From contig NC_065539.1 in the NCBI RefSeq assembly GCF_932294415.1, positions 35,958,001 through 36,022,000 on the forward strand: a DNA stretch of 64,000 nt, given 5' to 3'. The notes below the pieces were generated by a model. It searched no databases and was not told where the DNA came from. It saw only the letters and a list, made by a program, of their open reading frames with translations. The translations under genes were made by a program, and so were the position numbers. This document shows, in pieces, positions 1 to 11,119 of this stretch. Position 1 is the stretch's first letter; each line of letters opens with the position of its first letter. The stretch comes from Quercus robur (lineage: Eukaryota; Streptophyta; Magnoliopsida; Fagales; Fagaceae).

Positions 1-43
1 ACAAAGTGGATCCTCAATCCGATCATATAATTATGGAGTAAGC

Positions 44-1436
44 CTCGGAGCACCATCACGATGTATTTCGACAGTAGATGGCAAATGCTTTAATATTCTC
101 TCCATATATATTAGTACTAAGCCTCGGAGCTAGACATGGCAAAACGGGCGGGTCGGGTCGGGTTCGGGTCGGGTCAATCGGGTCACGGGTCAAACGGGTC
201 ACGGGTCAAAAACGGGTCATTTTAAGCGGGTTGAAATCGGGTTCGGGTCAATCGGGTTGCGGGTCGGGTCGGGTTGGGTCGGGTTGACCCGTATTTTTCA
301 CATGAAATTTTTTATTTTTTATTTTTTTTATTTTTTTATTTTTTTTATAAAGAAAACAATATGTATTTGCCATTTGGATAGTTATGCAACATATTACTTG
401 ATGTAAAATGCATTATTTTGCATTCACTACTTATATCAAGAATAAACTCAGTTAAACTTATTAACATTTATTCAATAATTTTAAAATTATACAAATCCTA
501 ACATTGCTATCTAAAACAAAACAACACAAAGATAAGTAAAACAAATATACAAGTTTTATTTTTACACAATATCAACATTCCAAAAAAAAAAAAATTACAA
601 ATGACTTATTGGATAACTCATTTGATAAAGAATAAAAACATATAAGAAAGTTACAGTTTTAAAAATTAATTTTATAATCTATTATCAATTGTGATTGACA
701 CTCTATTTCAATTTGAGATATACATTAAAGTTTGATTGCTTACTTATTTATACCTAGTCTCTTTTATGAAGATCATATCATTGTTAAGCAGCACACACTC
801 TAGGAAATATCATAATTTATTTTGAAAAGCCGTTTATTTTGAACATAAATTGTTAAAAAATAGATCTAAGCATTCATAATTTATGCTAATTTGATACTTT
901 GGCTTTACTATTTTCACACTCGTGAATGTGTCTCACACATATCTACAATTTTAAATCTGTTTTTAACTTTACTGTAACTAGATTATCTTGGCATGTACTT
1001 TGCTATTTGATATCTAAAAATCTTTACTCATTACAGAATGCTCAACTATTTATTTTTCAATTAATTTGCATGCAGTTATGTAAATGTATCAATTGTTTTC
1101 TTAAAGCTTACAATAAACAATTAAACCAATATTGTATTAATTTCACTATTTTTTTTTACCAAAAAAAAAAAAGTTTTAAAAAATGGTTCGGGTTCGGGTC
1201 GGGTCGCGGGTCGGGTCGGGTTGACCCGCACAAAACACGGGTCGGGTCACGGGTCAACCCGTTTTTGCTTCGGGTCAAAAAAATCGGGTTCGGGTCGGGT
1301 ATTTTTCGGGTCGGGTCGGGTCGGGTCAGAATTTTCTGACCCGTTTTGCCATGTCTACTCGGAGCACCATCACGATGTATTTCGACAGTAGATGGCAAAG
1401 GCTTCAATATTCTCTCTATATATATTAGTACGTAAC
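44..1436. repeat. 79-bp direct repeat in the MMP pseudogene 3' flank, split by a hAT insertion
   Basis: A unit starting with CTCGGAGCACCATCACG occurs at 44-122 and again starting at 123, where it is interrupted after eight bases and resumes at 1366, running to about 1436. The copies differ at only a few positions. The second copy is interrupted by the element at 131-1357, whose target duplication CTCGGAGC comes from this unit. The repeat lies downstream of the MMP pseudogene stop (complement of 1461-1463), in what would be its 3' untranslated region. No gene is seen in 1-130. Confidence 0.8.
131..1357. mobile_element. Non-autonomous hAT-type element, GGGTC-rich ends
   Basis: The ends are perfect 18-base inverted repeats, TAGACATGGCAAAACGGG at 131-148 and its complement ending at 1357. 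They are flanked by an identical 8-bp direct repeat CTCGGAGC (123-130 and 1358-1365), the target-duplication length of hAT transposons. Both subterminal regions (about 145-290 and 1190-1340) are dense arrays of GGGTC/CGGGT, and the middle is AT-rich with no plausible coding sequence. The open frames over the GGGTC arrays (78-287, 1156-1407) are low-complexity artefacts. It would need a transposase supplied from elsewhere. Confidence 0.9.
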
Positions 1437-1823
1437 TGAAGGTTCCACCATCTTGGACACTTAAACATTATATAATGCTTTAATTCCATCGATATCATCT
1501 TTGTCCAAACCTTTGGTCATTCCTTGAGAAATGTGTGGCCACATAATAGCCCCTTGAACATTGCTATAATGGAGCCCAAGAAGGTGCCCAATCTCATGCA
1601 AAGCAGCAGTCTCCAAATCAAATTGACCTGGAACAGCTCCCACACTCCATTGGTCATTAGCATCATAATGGAGTCTGCCATCTGTTGGAGGAAAAGCATG
1701 GGCAAGGAGTCCACCAGGTCCATTAAAAGGGAACCTGTCTCCATGATCCCTACTTTTAAAACCAATTTGTAAATCTGCCATTGTGTCGTCTTCAGCTCGC
1801 GAGAAAGTGAAGTGTGTGTTGGC

Positions 1824-2569
1824 CTATGTAGCACGGGTGCGTTTTGGGATTCGGGTGCGGGTGTGGGTGCGAGTGCGGGACTCGGCAATTTTTGAAAAAG
1901 GTGGGTGCGGGTGCGGCGGGACTCAGCGATTAAAAAATTATTAAAAATATTTTTATTTATATTTTTAATATATTGCTAAGTATACTTTTTCACATTATAC
2001 AAACATATACCAAATATAAGAGCAATAGTAGATAATAACTAAAACATGATTTTCATAAATTAAACACAACTCACAAGATTGAAACTAAAACATTCCATGA
2101 TGTTTGGAAATTAGAATACAACTCACAAGTTCGAAATTAAAACTAAATAAAAGACAATCAACAAGACAATCAAACACCAACTTCTTCATCATCAAGATCA
2201 ATGTGAGGAGAGGAGCTTATGTTTTGGAGTCTGTGTGAAACTGGGCTGAAGTAGGGTTTAGAAATAAGTCAAATGGTGCGGTCTGCACCTTCTTTTTTTT
2301 TTTTTGGGTTGAATTTCGGCCTGAATCGGCCGATTCGGCCGATACGGCCGATTCAGGCCCGAGTCAGCCTGATTCTGGGCGAATCGGCCCCTGTCGGAGC
2401 CGCGTCGGCTCGCGTCGGCGCGAGTCAGCGAAAAGCACGTGGAATCCACGTGGCACGACGCGGCGGGACGCGGCCGGACGCGCGGGCAGCAGCGTCCCCT
2501 GCACGTCGCCGTGTCCGGCCGCGTCAGACGCGGGTGCGGCACCTCTGGTGCCGCGTCCGTGCTTCATAG
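1824..2569. mobile_element. Non-autonomous hAT-type element in the MMP catalytic domain
   Basis: The terminal inverted repeats are CTATGTAGCACGGGTGCG at 1824-1841 and the complement of CTATGAAGCACGGACGCG ending at 2569 (2 mismatches in 18). The 8-bp target duplication GTGTTGGC is perfect (1816-1823 and 2570-2577). Subterminal DNA is GC-rich (GGGTGCG repeats on the left; GGCCGATTCGGCC-type palindromic repeats at 2310-2400 on the right) and the centre is AT-rich. No transposase is encoded. It sits in the codons for the WAANTHF region of the MMP. Confidence 0.9.
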
Positions 2570-2785
2570 GTGTTGGCTGCCCATGTTCGAAAAGGTTGTG
2601 CAACTGGGAGCATGGCTCTATCTGTGGTGCCAGTGAGAAATCCATAGGTGAGGTTGTACTTTGAAACTGGCCACTTGGGGTTTCCAGGGAAGAAAGCATA
2701 GTGAGATATAGTATGAAAAGAGCCATGGTTGTGGTCATGTTTTTTAATTTTTATTGTCTGTGAGCATCCAATTTGTACCATTGAT

Positions 2786-4234
2786 CAAGGGCGTAGCCAG
2801 GAATTTTTACATGGGGGGGCCGATTCGAACCATGAAGGTTGAAATCGACAACGATGAGTATTATCGTTGTATGGATAATCTATATTTTTAGGTTAATATG
2901 GACCTTCTTTGAGATAAGCTCGTTAGATTTCATCTTGTTTGTTGATAGGGAATTCACATATTTGTTTATGTGATCCTGGATCACGATCTATCTTTTCAGA
3001 TTGAATTCTTGAACATTTAGAGGGGTCAAGGTGTTCAACAGGCATTGAAGTATCAACATTTGTTTCTACAGCCACAGGTCTCCTAATTTTTGAATTGCTA
3101 ACATCTTTTTTCTTAAATAATGCATCAATTGTTTTTCGTTTGCTCATAATTCTTTTAGCTTTAAGAATATGACTCAAAAATTAACCTGAAAAGAAGTTTA
3201 AAAAATAAAATTTTAATCAGAAAATTTTACTTAGTTATATGGATGTTATTCATACTCAAGAAAAAACAAAATTTTCACTATAATTTAAAGACACAATCCA
3301 TTTTTAATACGACTTTAATTAATAATAAGCCCTCAAACAAAAACAAAAATTAAACACACAAGTATTGGTACACAACATAAACCAAACAATTTAACAACAC
3401 CCACAGCCACATCCACAGCCATATGATATCTAACTAATCAAAAATAGGTAATAAATCAAAACAATTTTACCTTAGAAACTTTGTCTTCACAAAGTGCAAA
3501 GATGGGTCACCCATGTGGCAATGCCTATTGCCTCTACTTGACTGCCTCCAACTTTAGATCTTCCCTTCAAGACTCATCACAAACAATCTCCCCATGCCTT
3601 CAATCATGTATTTCTCTAAAAATATATGAAAATATAAAGAGCATGTGAATATTTAGGTATAGATAGTTGAGAAAATAAAAAAAAAGACACTAAAAAAAGA
3701 TGAATGTCTAATGCTTAAGAAAGAAAAGAAAACTCACCAGTCACCAAGTTCCAAAACTAAAGCTGATGAAGAAAGAAAAAATTGGTCATGATTTTTTTTT
3801 TTTTTTTTTTTCGAACTATGAGTACAGAGGATTGGAGTTTTGGGGGCTGGTAGGTAGGCAACGGTACCAGTGGAAATGAAAGTGTATCAAAGAAGACAAA
3901 ACAAAAGAATAAGAAGTAAAGAAAGGGATTCCGTGGGTCAGTGGGTGGATTTTTTGAGATGAAGAGAAAGTGAAGTTTTGTTTTTTGTGTTTGGACCTGA
4001 GCGGGCTAGCTTGTTTTATTTGGAGTACATAAGGTGATAAGGCCTAAAACTAAAACCGAGTTTGGGAGAATATTTGAGCTGGGCTTGGGAGAATAGTCGA
4101 GAGTGGGCCATGGGGGGGCCGGCTGTCCAATATTGGGGGGGCCCAATTTTTTTTTTCTACCTACTCTAATGAAAAAAAAAAAAAAAAATTGCAGGGGCCG
4201 GGGCCCCCCAAGCCACTATGTGGCTCCGCCCCTG
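2786..4234. mobile_element. hAT transposon deletion derivative with transposase N-terminal remnant
   Basis: The ends CAAGGGCGTAGCCA (2786) and the complement of CAGGGGCGGAGCCA (ending 4234) are typical hAT inverted repeats. They are flanked by a perfect 8-bp duplication CCATTGAT (2778-2785 and 4235-4242). The inside is mostly non-coding, with a G-rich end near 4110-4210. A minus-strand frame at 2923-3177 resembles the N-terminus of plant ZMYM1-like (TTF zinc finger, DUF4371) hAT transposases: a lysine-rich MSKRKTIDALFKKKDVSNSK start and a PINKQDEI motif followed by a stop. This is probably an internal-deletion derivative of a coding element. It lies just downstream of the cysteine-switch codons. 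Confidence 0.88.
2923..3177 (-). pseudogene. N-terminal remnant of hAT (ZMYM1-like) transposase
   Basis: This 84-residue frame has a basic start (MSKRKTIDALFKKKD) followed by a linker and the motif FPINKQDEI, then stops. In full-length family members the equivalent DEI(R) motif leads into the TTF-type zinc finger, as seen in the related decayed transposase at 31791-33977 (HDEIRRFYLQQGP). No zinc finger, DUF4371 or catalytic region follows within this element. Confidence 0.6.
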
Positions 4235-4670
4235 CCATTGATGATATCTGCCACCCCACAACGAGGCATCATCATGTTGGATATTGTTTTGGCATCCAAA
4301 ATCCCAGTGGTGCTGAGGTGGAAATTTAGCTGGTAAGTTTTAAGGGCCGACTCTAGGGGTTCATCGAAATCATCATCATTGGTATGGTTTTGCATTACGG
4401 AATGGCTATGGTTCAAGTAACCAAATTGTTCAAGGTAACTTTTTAGAAATTTAATGCCTGAGACATTGTCACCCTTGTGACATCCTTCTAGATGCTTGAG
4501 AAAATCAAAGGGTGATGATTTCTTGTTATTGGTGTCTCTTGAAGCTCCATGGGAAAGAAGAGGAAGAAGGAGGACAGTGAATAAAAAGAGTGAAAATGCT
4601 TTAGAAGCCATATCTGCAAAAGTTTGAAACCTAAGCAAATTTTAGTACCTAGAGTGAATTGTGGAAAACT

Positions 4671-4680
4671 TTTTTATAGC
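4671..4680 (-). promoter_or_regulatory. TATA box of the MMP pseudogene
   Basis: The minus strand reads GCTATAAAAA about 65 bases upstream of the start codon at 4609, normal spacing for a plant core promoter. The intact paralogue has CTATAAATAG at a similar distance. Confidence 0.55.
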
Positions 4681-4841
4681 CATCAACAACTCAATAACAT
4701 TAAAGTTTCCTTCAATAAAAATACATGTAATTTACTAATATTAGAAGGTCTTTTATTGAAAATATTATTGCTTGATTTCCTATTTTGTATAAATTTAAAA
4801 TGGTAATTGAATTCAAATAAAATTATTTTAAGTAATTTGCA

Positions 4842-4995
4842 AAAAATTATTAGGTACTCCTAGAGTACCACCCAGAGTACCACCTGTAGTACCATAAATG
4901 CGTACTTCCCTCTTTCACATAAACAGTGGGTTTTACCATGAATTTAATTAGTGAGATCCACCATTTATATAAGAGGAGTGAGTACGCATTTATGG
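4842..4995. mobile_element. Small MITE in tandem unit A
   Basis: Comparison with units B-D gives the empty site, TAATCTGCATACC. In unit A this is split by about 154 bases and TTTGCA appears on both sides (4836-4841, 4996-5001). The insert contains the inverted repeat ACCATAAATGCGTACTT / AAGTACGCATTTATGGT in imperfect form (about 4891-4995). A related sequence in opposite orientation is at about 39385-39515, upstream of another MMP fragment. Confidence 0.7.
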
Positions 4996-6079
4996 TTTGC
5001 ATACCATGATAAAAGAAAGCCAAATTAGTAAATATTCATTTATGGATAAAGTTTAGCTAAAACTTAGTTGTAAACAATAAATACAACTATAATCAATATT
5101 TTAAAAGTTTATTAATTAGAGTGACTTGTGGAAAATTTTTTCATAGCCATCAACAATTCAATAACGTTAAAGTTTCCTTCAATAAAAATACATATGCCCC
5201 TCTCCCCCACGCAAATTTACTAATATTAGAAGGTATTTTATTGAAAACATTATTGCATGATTTCCTAATTTTTTATAAATTTAAAATGGTAACTGAATTC
5301 AAATAAAATTATTTTAATTAATCTGCATGCCATGATAAAAAGAAAGCCAAATGAGTTAATATTCATTTAGGGACAAAGTTTAGTTATAAACTTAGTTGTA
5401 AGCAATAAATACAACTCTAATCAATATTTTAATTTTATTATGTAGAGTGACTTGTGGAAAACTTTTTCATAGCCATGAACAATTCAATAACGTTAAAGTT
5501 TCCTTCAATAAAAATACATATGCCCCTCCTCCCTTGCACGAATTTACTAATATTTGAAGGTATTTTTTTGAAAACATTATTGCGTGATTCCTATTTTGTA
5601 TAAATTTAAAATGGTAACTGAATTCAAATAAAATTATTTTAAGTAATCTGCATACCATGATAAAAGAAGGCCAAATTAGTAAATATTCATTTAGGAACAA
5701 AGTATAGCTATAAATTTAGTTGAAAATAATAAATACAACTCTAATCAATATTTTAAAATTTTATTATGTATTTCTCAAAAAAAAAAAATTTATTATGTAG
5801 AGTGACTTGTGGAAAACTTTTTCCTTCAATAAAAATACATATGCCCCTCCTCCCTCGCACGAATTTACTAATATTAGAAGATCTTTTATTGAAAACATTA
5901 TTGCCTGATTTCCTGTTTTGTATAAATTTAAAATGGTAACTGAATTCAGATAAAATTATCTTAAGTAATCTGCATTCCATGGTAAAAGAGAACCAAATTA
6001 GTAAATATTCATTTAGGGACAAAGTATAGCTATAAACTTAAATGTAAACAATAATACAACTCTAATCAATAGTTTTTGT

Positions 6080-6600
6080 TTGGATATGAATTTTGAGAAA
6101 TTTATCATTGGATAACTCGCTAATAACCCAAGGAAACCCTTTACTTTAGGTATTTCGTTTACTGAGCGATCTCTAACAACGCACTTTTTTTGTCTTTAGA
6201 TTCTATTTATTGAGGCAACTCAAAGTGGTATTTCCTTGTTCCAAGATTCTTTATCATTTCTTTGAATCATTGGGTTTAGACATTACTTTGGTAATTTTTA
6301 ATCGTTTCAAAAAACGTCAGCAACATACCCTTTTTGTGATTTCTTTTTATAAAAAAAAAAAAAATCATACAAATGGTCGATTTGATTCCTACACAATACA
6401 CTTTTAATTGAAAGAGTTTTACCAATTCCAAGAGGTTTTACTTATAAATTTGAAAATTGGATCCTTTCGATTTTTATATGAAAAATATACTTACAAAGCT
6501 GTTTCAACTTATTAATTAACACTAACCCTCGTTCCCTTAAAAAATGAATTAATAATTTTTTTACTCAACCTCCATTAAGATCACATACTATTTACATCCC
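6080..6600. other. Possible plastid-derived spacer fragment
   Basis: This non-coding stretch reads, from memory, like a plastid intergenic region (for example around TCATTGGGTTTAGACATTAC and CCCTTTTTGTGATTTC). I cannot name the spacer and see no gene. The identification rests on style only. Confidence 0.35.
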
Positions 6601-6645
6601 AACCCCCGATCTCAAAAAGGAGGGTTCTAGTGAAACAAAACAAAT

Positions 6646-7578
6646 TGTTGGGAAATTTAGACCCCGGTTGATAGAATTAACAAGTTTTAAACTCAAGTTG
6701 TTAATTAGATTTATTATGAATAAAACTTGTTAAAACAAACAAACATCAATATTATGTCAAAATCATGCACAGCGGAAAAGTAAATAAAACAAGATATGAT
6801 GATCCAGGAAAACCAACGAAACAAACTAATTTCATAGTAAAAAACCTGGGGGGGGGGGGGAACCTTCCCGAAAAACAATCTACTATAGTAAAGAGAAGTT
6901 TTAGATCTAGTACAAAACCTTTGCTCCTAGACTTTACAATCCCCATAGATGAACTCACAGTAGAAACCTTCTACTGCTTCAGAACCTCTGAACTCTTCAA
7001 TATATGAATGCTACTCTTTTTGCACGGATCCCAGTACGTGACTAACCAATGATGCACGGCTCCCAGTACGTGACTAACACACCAACTCGAAGAAGATTGT
7101 TGGCTGCAAAGTTCTTCACTTCATCAACAATGAAGGTCAAGAAGCACTTGGTTACAAAACCCTAAGTCGCAAAGATCCAGTAGCTTCTTTCAGAGAGAAT
7201 AAGGCATCGGTCACCTTTTGCATATGTTCTCCTTGTATTCTCTTATGCGACGACCTTTAAAACAAGCCTTATATATATCTAGGGTTGTGAGAAAAGAAAC
7301 CCTACACAAATACATAAGCATGGGCCGAAAATCAGATCTGAAAAACTGATTTTTGTAATTCTTGATAAATACCTCGATAAATAGTATCTGTCGAGCAATT
7401 GTTGAGATTTAATGAATCAGCACTTCTTCACTTGTTTCTTGGGCAGATTTGCATGGCTTCAATACTAAACTTGAACTCTTGTTCTTTGAAGTACTAAACT
7501 CATCCTAGATCTACCCAAATACAAGTAAAGTGCGTTTTGTCAAAGGATTAGCCAATTACATAAAATATGTCCTTAACA
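6646..7578. mobile_element. Solo LTR (Copia-like)
   Basis: The sequence begins TGTTGGGAAA and ends CCTTAACA, the TG...CA ends of an LTR with a short TGTT/AACA inverted repeat. It is flanked by a perfect 5-bp duplication CAAAT (6641-6645 and 7579-7583). At 933 bp with no internal region or second LTR, it is a solo LTR left by recombination. Part of it (GCGGAAAAGTAAATAAAAC, AAAACCTGG) is related to the LTR at 45046-45901. A run of G at 6849-6860 lies inside. Confidence 0.88.
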
Positions 7579-7583
7579 CAAAT

Positions 7584-7917
7584 GATGTCGAGTCAAGAGC
7601 ACCCTCATTCCTATCTAATTAATATAAAAAAGAAAATGATGGATGTAAGAATCCACAGACGACCATATCCCTCAAGTCGCACATTGCTTTTTACCACATC
7701 TTTTTAAACGAAGTTTTACCATAACATTTCCTAATAGGTTGCTATAACAGTATGTAATTTATTCTATTATGGACTCATGAATAATTATTGGTTCGTTCGG
7801 TACATAGTAATTCATACTTTTATGAATGGGTAATTTCTCAAGAAGTCTTAGCACAAATTAAATTTAACCCCATATTATATATAACAAATAATATATAGAA
7901 ATATAATAAATATTTTT
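7584..7917. other. AT-rich spacer
   Basis: No coding signal, RNA gene or clear repeat is seen. Confidence 0.5.
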
Positions 7918-9326
7918 GGGGTAATTACACTAAACCCACCAGTGGTTTGGCTCGAAATCACTTTACCTACTTGTGGTTTAAAAAGTGTCATTTTACCCTC
8001 CTAACGTATGTTCCGTTTGTTTTCCATAACCCATCTCTGTTAAAATCAGGGGTAAATAGGTATTTTTGCTCAAATTTTATGTCTCTCTCCTCCCAAAACA
8101 AAAAATAGCACAAAAATGCAAGAGAAACAAGATCAAAAAGTGGTATTGGTCTCTCTCTCAATTCACATAAATCTTGAACATGAAGAACATACCCAAAAAA
8201 ATATAACCCAGATCAACCTACACAAATAACCGAACAATTCAATATTGCCCTTCAATCAACCGAACAATACACTATGACTTGTCTCAATCAAATATATTAT
8301 ATATACACGATTTTCTCATCTCATTTATGGGTTTAGTGTAGCTTACATCACTGAAGGAGATCCTGTATAGAAAATGATGTTGATGAAATTCATAAATCAA
8401 ATGGAAAGTTGTACCTAGCTCTATTGAACGAAGAAGTGCAGTATGTCGCAGTTTTGAATACATTGATGATGATGGAGGTGAGAATAGGTAATCAAAATCA
8501 AATAGTGGTGATATTCTATTCACTCATCCCTTTCCTTGAGTCTCTCTCTTCCTCTTCTAGCTTTCTTTGATTCGGATTAGAAGAAGATTAAAAAAAAATA
8601 GTAAATGAATTGAATGAAACCCAACGACAAACGATCACCGACGACTGACCATCAGTAAAATCCACGAACCCAAAACCACCATCCACAGACCACTGACCAC
8701 GGACCATTAACAAAACCCACAAACCCATCAACAAAACAACGACATCAGCATCAGTACACAAACCCAGAACTTTGTGACCATCGGCCACCAATAAACCCAG
8801 AATTAGTGATTCAAACCAAAACCCCCAGTGATTCAAACCAAAACCCAAAATCAATGATTCAAACCAAAACCTAAAACTAGTGATTCAAGCAAAAACCAAA
8901 CCTAGAACTAGTGATTCAAAACAAAACCCACAGAACCAAAACCCATAAACCTCCAAAGCCAACCCACAACAAAACCGAAATCCTCTAACACCGATCATAA
9001 CTAAAACCCACAAACCACTGCGAACCCACCACTACAAAGGTGAAGAGAGGAGAAATCTGCAAAGTGAACCCACCATATCAAATATTAATTTTCACAAAAC
9101 CCTCCCTTTTGATCTTGTTTCTCTTGCATTTTTGTGCTATTTTTGTTTTGGGAGGAGAGAGACATAAAATTTGAGCAAAAATACCTATTTACCCCTTATT
9201 TTAACAGAGATGGATTACGAAAAACAAACGGAACATACCTCAGGTGGGTAAAGTGACACTTTTTAAACCACAAGTAGGTAAAGTGATTTCGGGCCAAGCC
9301 ACAAGTGGGTTTAGTATAATTACCCC
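7918..9326. mobile_element. Non-autonomous Mutator-like element with ~220-bp terminal inverted repeats
   Basis: The left arm (7918-8138) and right arm (about 9106-9326) are inverted copies starting GGGGTAATTACACTAAACCC and sharing motifs such as CTCTCCTCCCAAAAC and GAAACAAGATC. Long inverted repeats suggest the Mutator superfamily. The flanks share ATATTTTT (7910-7917 and 9327-9334). Eight matching bases are visible, but the site is T-rich and a 9-bp duplication cannot be excluded. The interior (8139-9105) has no transposase and contains a short degenerate tandem repeat of GTGATTCAAACCAAAACC around 8805-8930. Confidence 0.8.
8805..8930. repeat. Degenerate minisatellite inside the Mutator-like element
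   Basis: About five imperfect copies of (A)GTGATTCAAACCAAAACCC in tandem. Confidence 0.7.
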
Positions 9327-9988
9327 ATATTTTTTTAATATATTTTTTTATTTTTTCTTTAAAATTATAATCTAAATATAAATATTAGAATAAAAAAAAA
9401 TTGAACTAATAAATAACACAAATAAGTTTCTTTTTTTTTTTAATCTTCATCTTGAGGTGACTTGCTAAAATAGATTCACCAATTTCACACTTCTTCGAGT
9501 ACCAAGGACTCATAAGACATTATTAAAAATATTAAATTGATTGAAAATTTTCCTATTTCACTATCATTACTTTATTTGAATAAGGATTTACAGTAAAAAT
9601 CGCACTTTGATAATAATAGAGAAAAATGCATATTCGGTTTAAACCATAAAAAAATTAAATTTTTTTTTTTCACGGGGTGGTGGATAAAGACTGATAAAAT
9701 AGAGGCTTTGGGTTGTTATTCTTTTTGATAAGTCATAATTAAAAGAGGATCCCCATACCTATCAAGTAGACTAAACAAATATCTTTAAAAGTAATTAGAA
9801 ACATTCTATGTTAAAGGGTAAAGTTAAATATTTAAAATTTAGGGATATTAAATCTATTGTCACAAAACTTAATTGAAATAAAATAAAGTTTTCAATGAAT
9901 CAATGAAATAGAAGAAATAGAATGATAACAATACATACATACATACATATATACGTATGTACATAAATATATATATATATATATATAT
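9327..9988. other. AT-rich spacer ending in a microsatellite
   Basis: No gene is seen. An ACAT run and then an AT run occupy about 9930-9989 and abut the following MITE. Confidence 0.6.
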
Positions 9989-10382
9989 AGTTAGGTTCAA
10001 GTTACACCTGGTGTAACTCTAAACAATATTACACCACCAATAACTTATTATTGAATTAATCTCTTGAAAATCTAATTGTTGAATTACATGTTCTATATGT
10101 TCTTAACATGCATGCTAATTTTCATATCAATCAGATGTTATTTACCATTTGATCCATAAATTCATCTTTTATGCATTATTTTAAACTACAAAAACTTGAA
10201 TTTTAACAATTGATTGATGACATGACTATTAATCTTTGATCATCTTGAAATTTTGTAGGCATAGATAATATACGAAGATAATGTAATCTAATGGTGGATT
10301 TGTCAATATTTGCATTCAATTAAAAAATATTGAGTGGTGTAATATTGCTTAAAGTTACACCAGGTGTAACTTGAACCCAACT
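9989..10382. mobile_element. MITE with ~40-bp inverted ends
   Basis: The left end AGTTAGGTTCAAGTTACACC and the complement of the right end (AGTTGGGTTCAAGTTACACC) match and continue inward through GGTGTAACT and CAATATTACACC. Each end also carries an internal palindrome, AGTTACACC(T/A)GGTGTAACT. The element lies in an AT microsatellite, so a TA-type target duplication cannot be resolved. Its middle (10060-10350) resembles 40080-40400. Confidence 0.75.
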
Positions 10383-11119
10383 CATATATATAAGCCTTCA
10401 CTCCCTTTCAGCATAGTTTATTTGACTTGGAAAAAGTCAATAAAATAATTCAACTGCAATTATTTCCTAAGGAAAAGTGACTAAGATGTATGAATACACT
10501 TTGTCTCAATTGGTACATATCATATTTTTACAATTATTCATAAAAGAAAACACAAAATACTTAAAAACGGAGTTCAAAGAAAAGACATATGTTACGTATG
10601 TAACTTTATTTATTTTTAATGAAATTCAGACAGTCGCATATATTGAAATTGGTATTTTACATTGACGTTTAACTCCTATCTACTGTTTCAATTCTATGAA
10701 GATGATGAATCCTAAAATAAAAAAAATAAAAAAGAATCCTATTAGAGTGTTCCAGACTTTGTATAAATGTAAATTAAAACAAGGACATATTAAATCATGG
10801 CTCGTATTTTTATTTTATGAGGAACTAACTTATTAAATAGAAATAAGATTTAATCTATGCTCCCATCTTACCTCTTACCTATATACAAAATAGATCCAAT
10901 TACATCTGTGTGTTATTTGAACATGATTCGATTTTTGAAAAAGATATAATTCATATAAGAATCAATCATTATAGGAAAGAAAAATCCGATTATAACCAAT
11001 CTTATTCTACTCTTTAAAAAAAAAAGGTTTTCTGAAAAAGGGTAATCTTTCTTTTATTCTAATATAAAATAGAAAATCTATATTCTGATATGATATACAT
11101 ATAATATAATAGGTATGCT

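Larger units (their letters stand above)
1461..4609 (-). pseudogene. Matrix metalloproteinase (matrixin) pseudogene, interrupted by two hAT-type elements
   Basis: Read on the minus strand, the segments are 4609-4235 (signal peptide, prodomain, cysteine switch PRCGVAD), 2785-2570 (start of the catalytic domain, FFPGNPKWPVSKYNLTYG) and 1823-1461 (zinc site to the C-terminus DGIKALYNV, then TAA). The start ATGGCTTCT at 4609 is followed by a hydrophobic signal peptide. Two elements with 8-bp target duplications split the frame (2786-4234 and 1824-2569). Independently, a frameshift lies just after the NGTNWM motif near 2750. The zinc motif reads [11 protein letters not shown]: the expected third histidine ligand (HExxHxxGxxH) is tyrosine. 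Alignment with the intact paralogue at 60708-61649 covers the full length. Plant MMPs are secreted or cell-surface zinc endopeptidases acting in the apoplast; this copy cannot make one. Confidence 0.93.
4651..6071. repeat. Four-copy ~330-bp tandem array over the promoter of the MMP pseudogene
   Basis: Four head-to-tail units each begin AGAGTGA(C/A)TTGTGGAAAA: A 4651-5117 (with an inserted MITE), B 5118-5443, C 5444-5798 and D 5799-6071 (shorter; lacks the CATAGCCATCAAC block). They share long stretches such as CCTTCAATAAAAATACAT. Unit A contains the only intact TATA-like box on the minus strand (GCTATAAAAA, complement of 4671-4680, about 65 bases before the MMP start). In B and C the same site reads CTATGAAAA. 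The array is therefore a local amplification of promoter DNA. Confidence 0.88.

Noticed and set aside
78-287. Glycine/serine/arginine-rich frames over the GGGTC arrays (also 1156-1407)
   Set aside because: They are products of the subterminal repeats of a hAT-type element.
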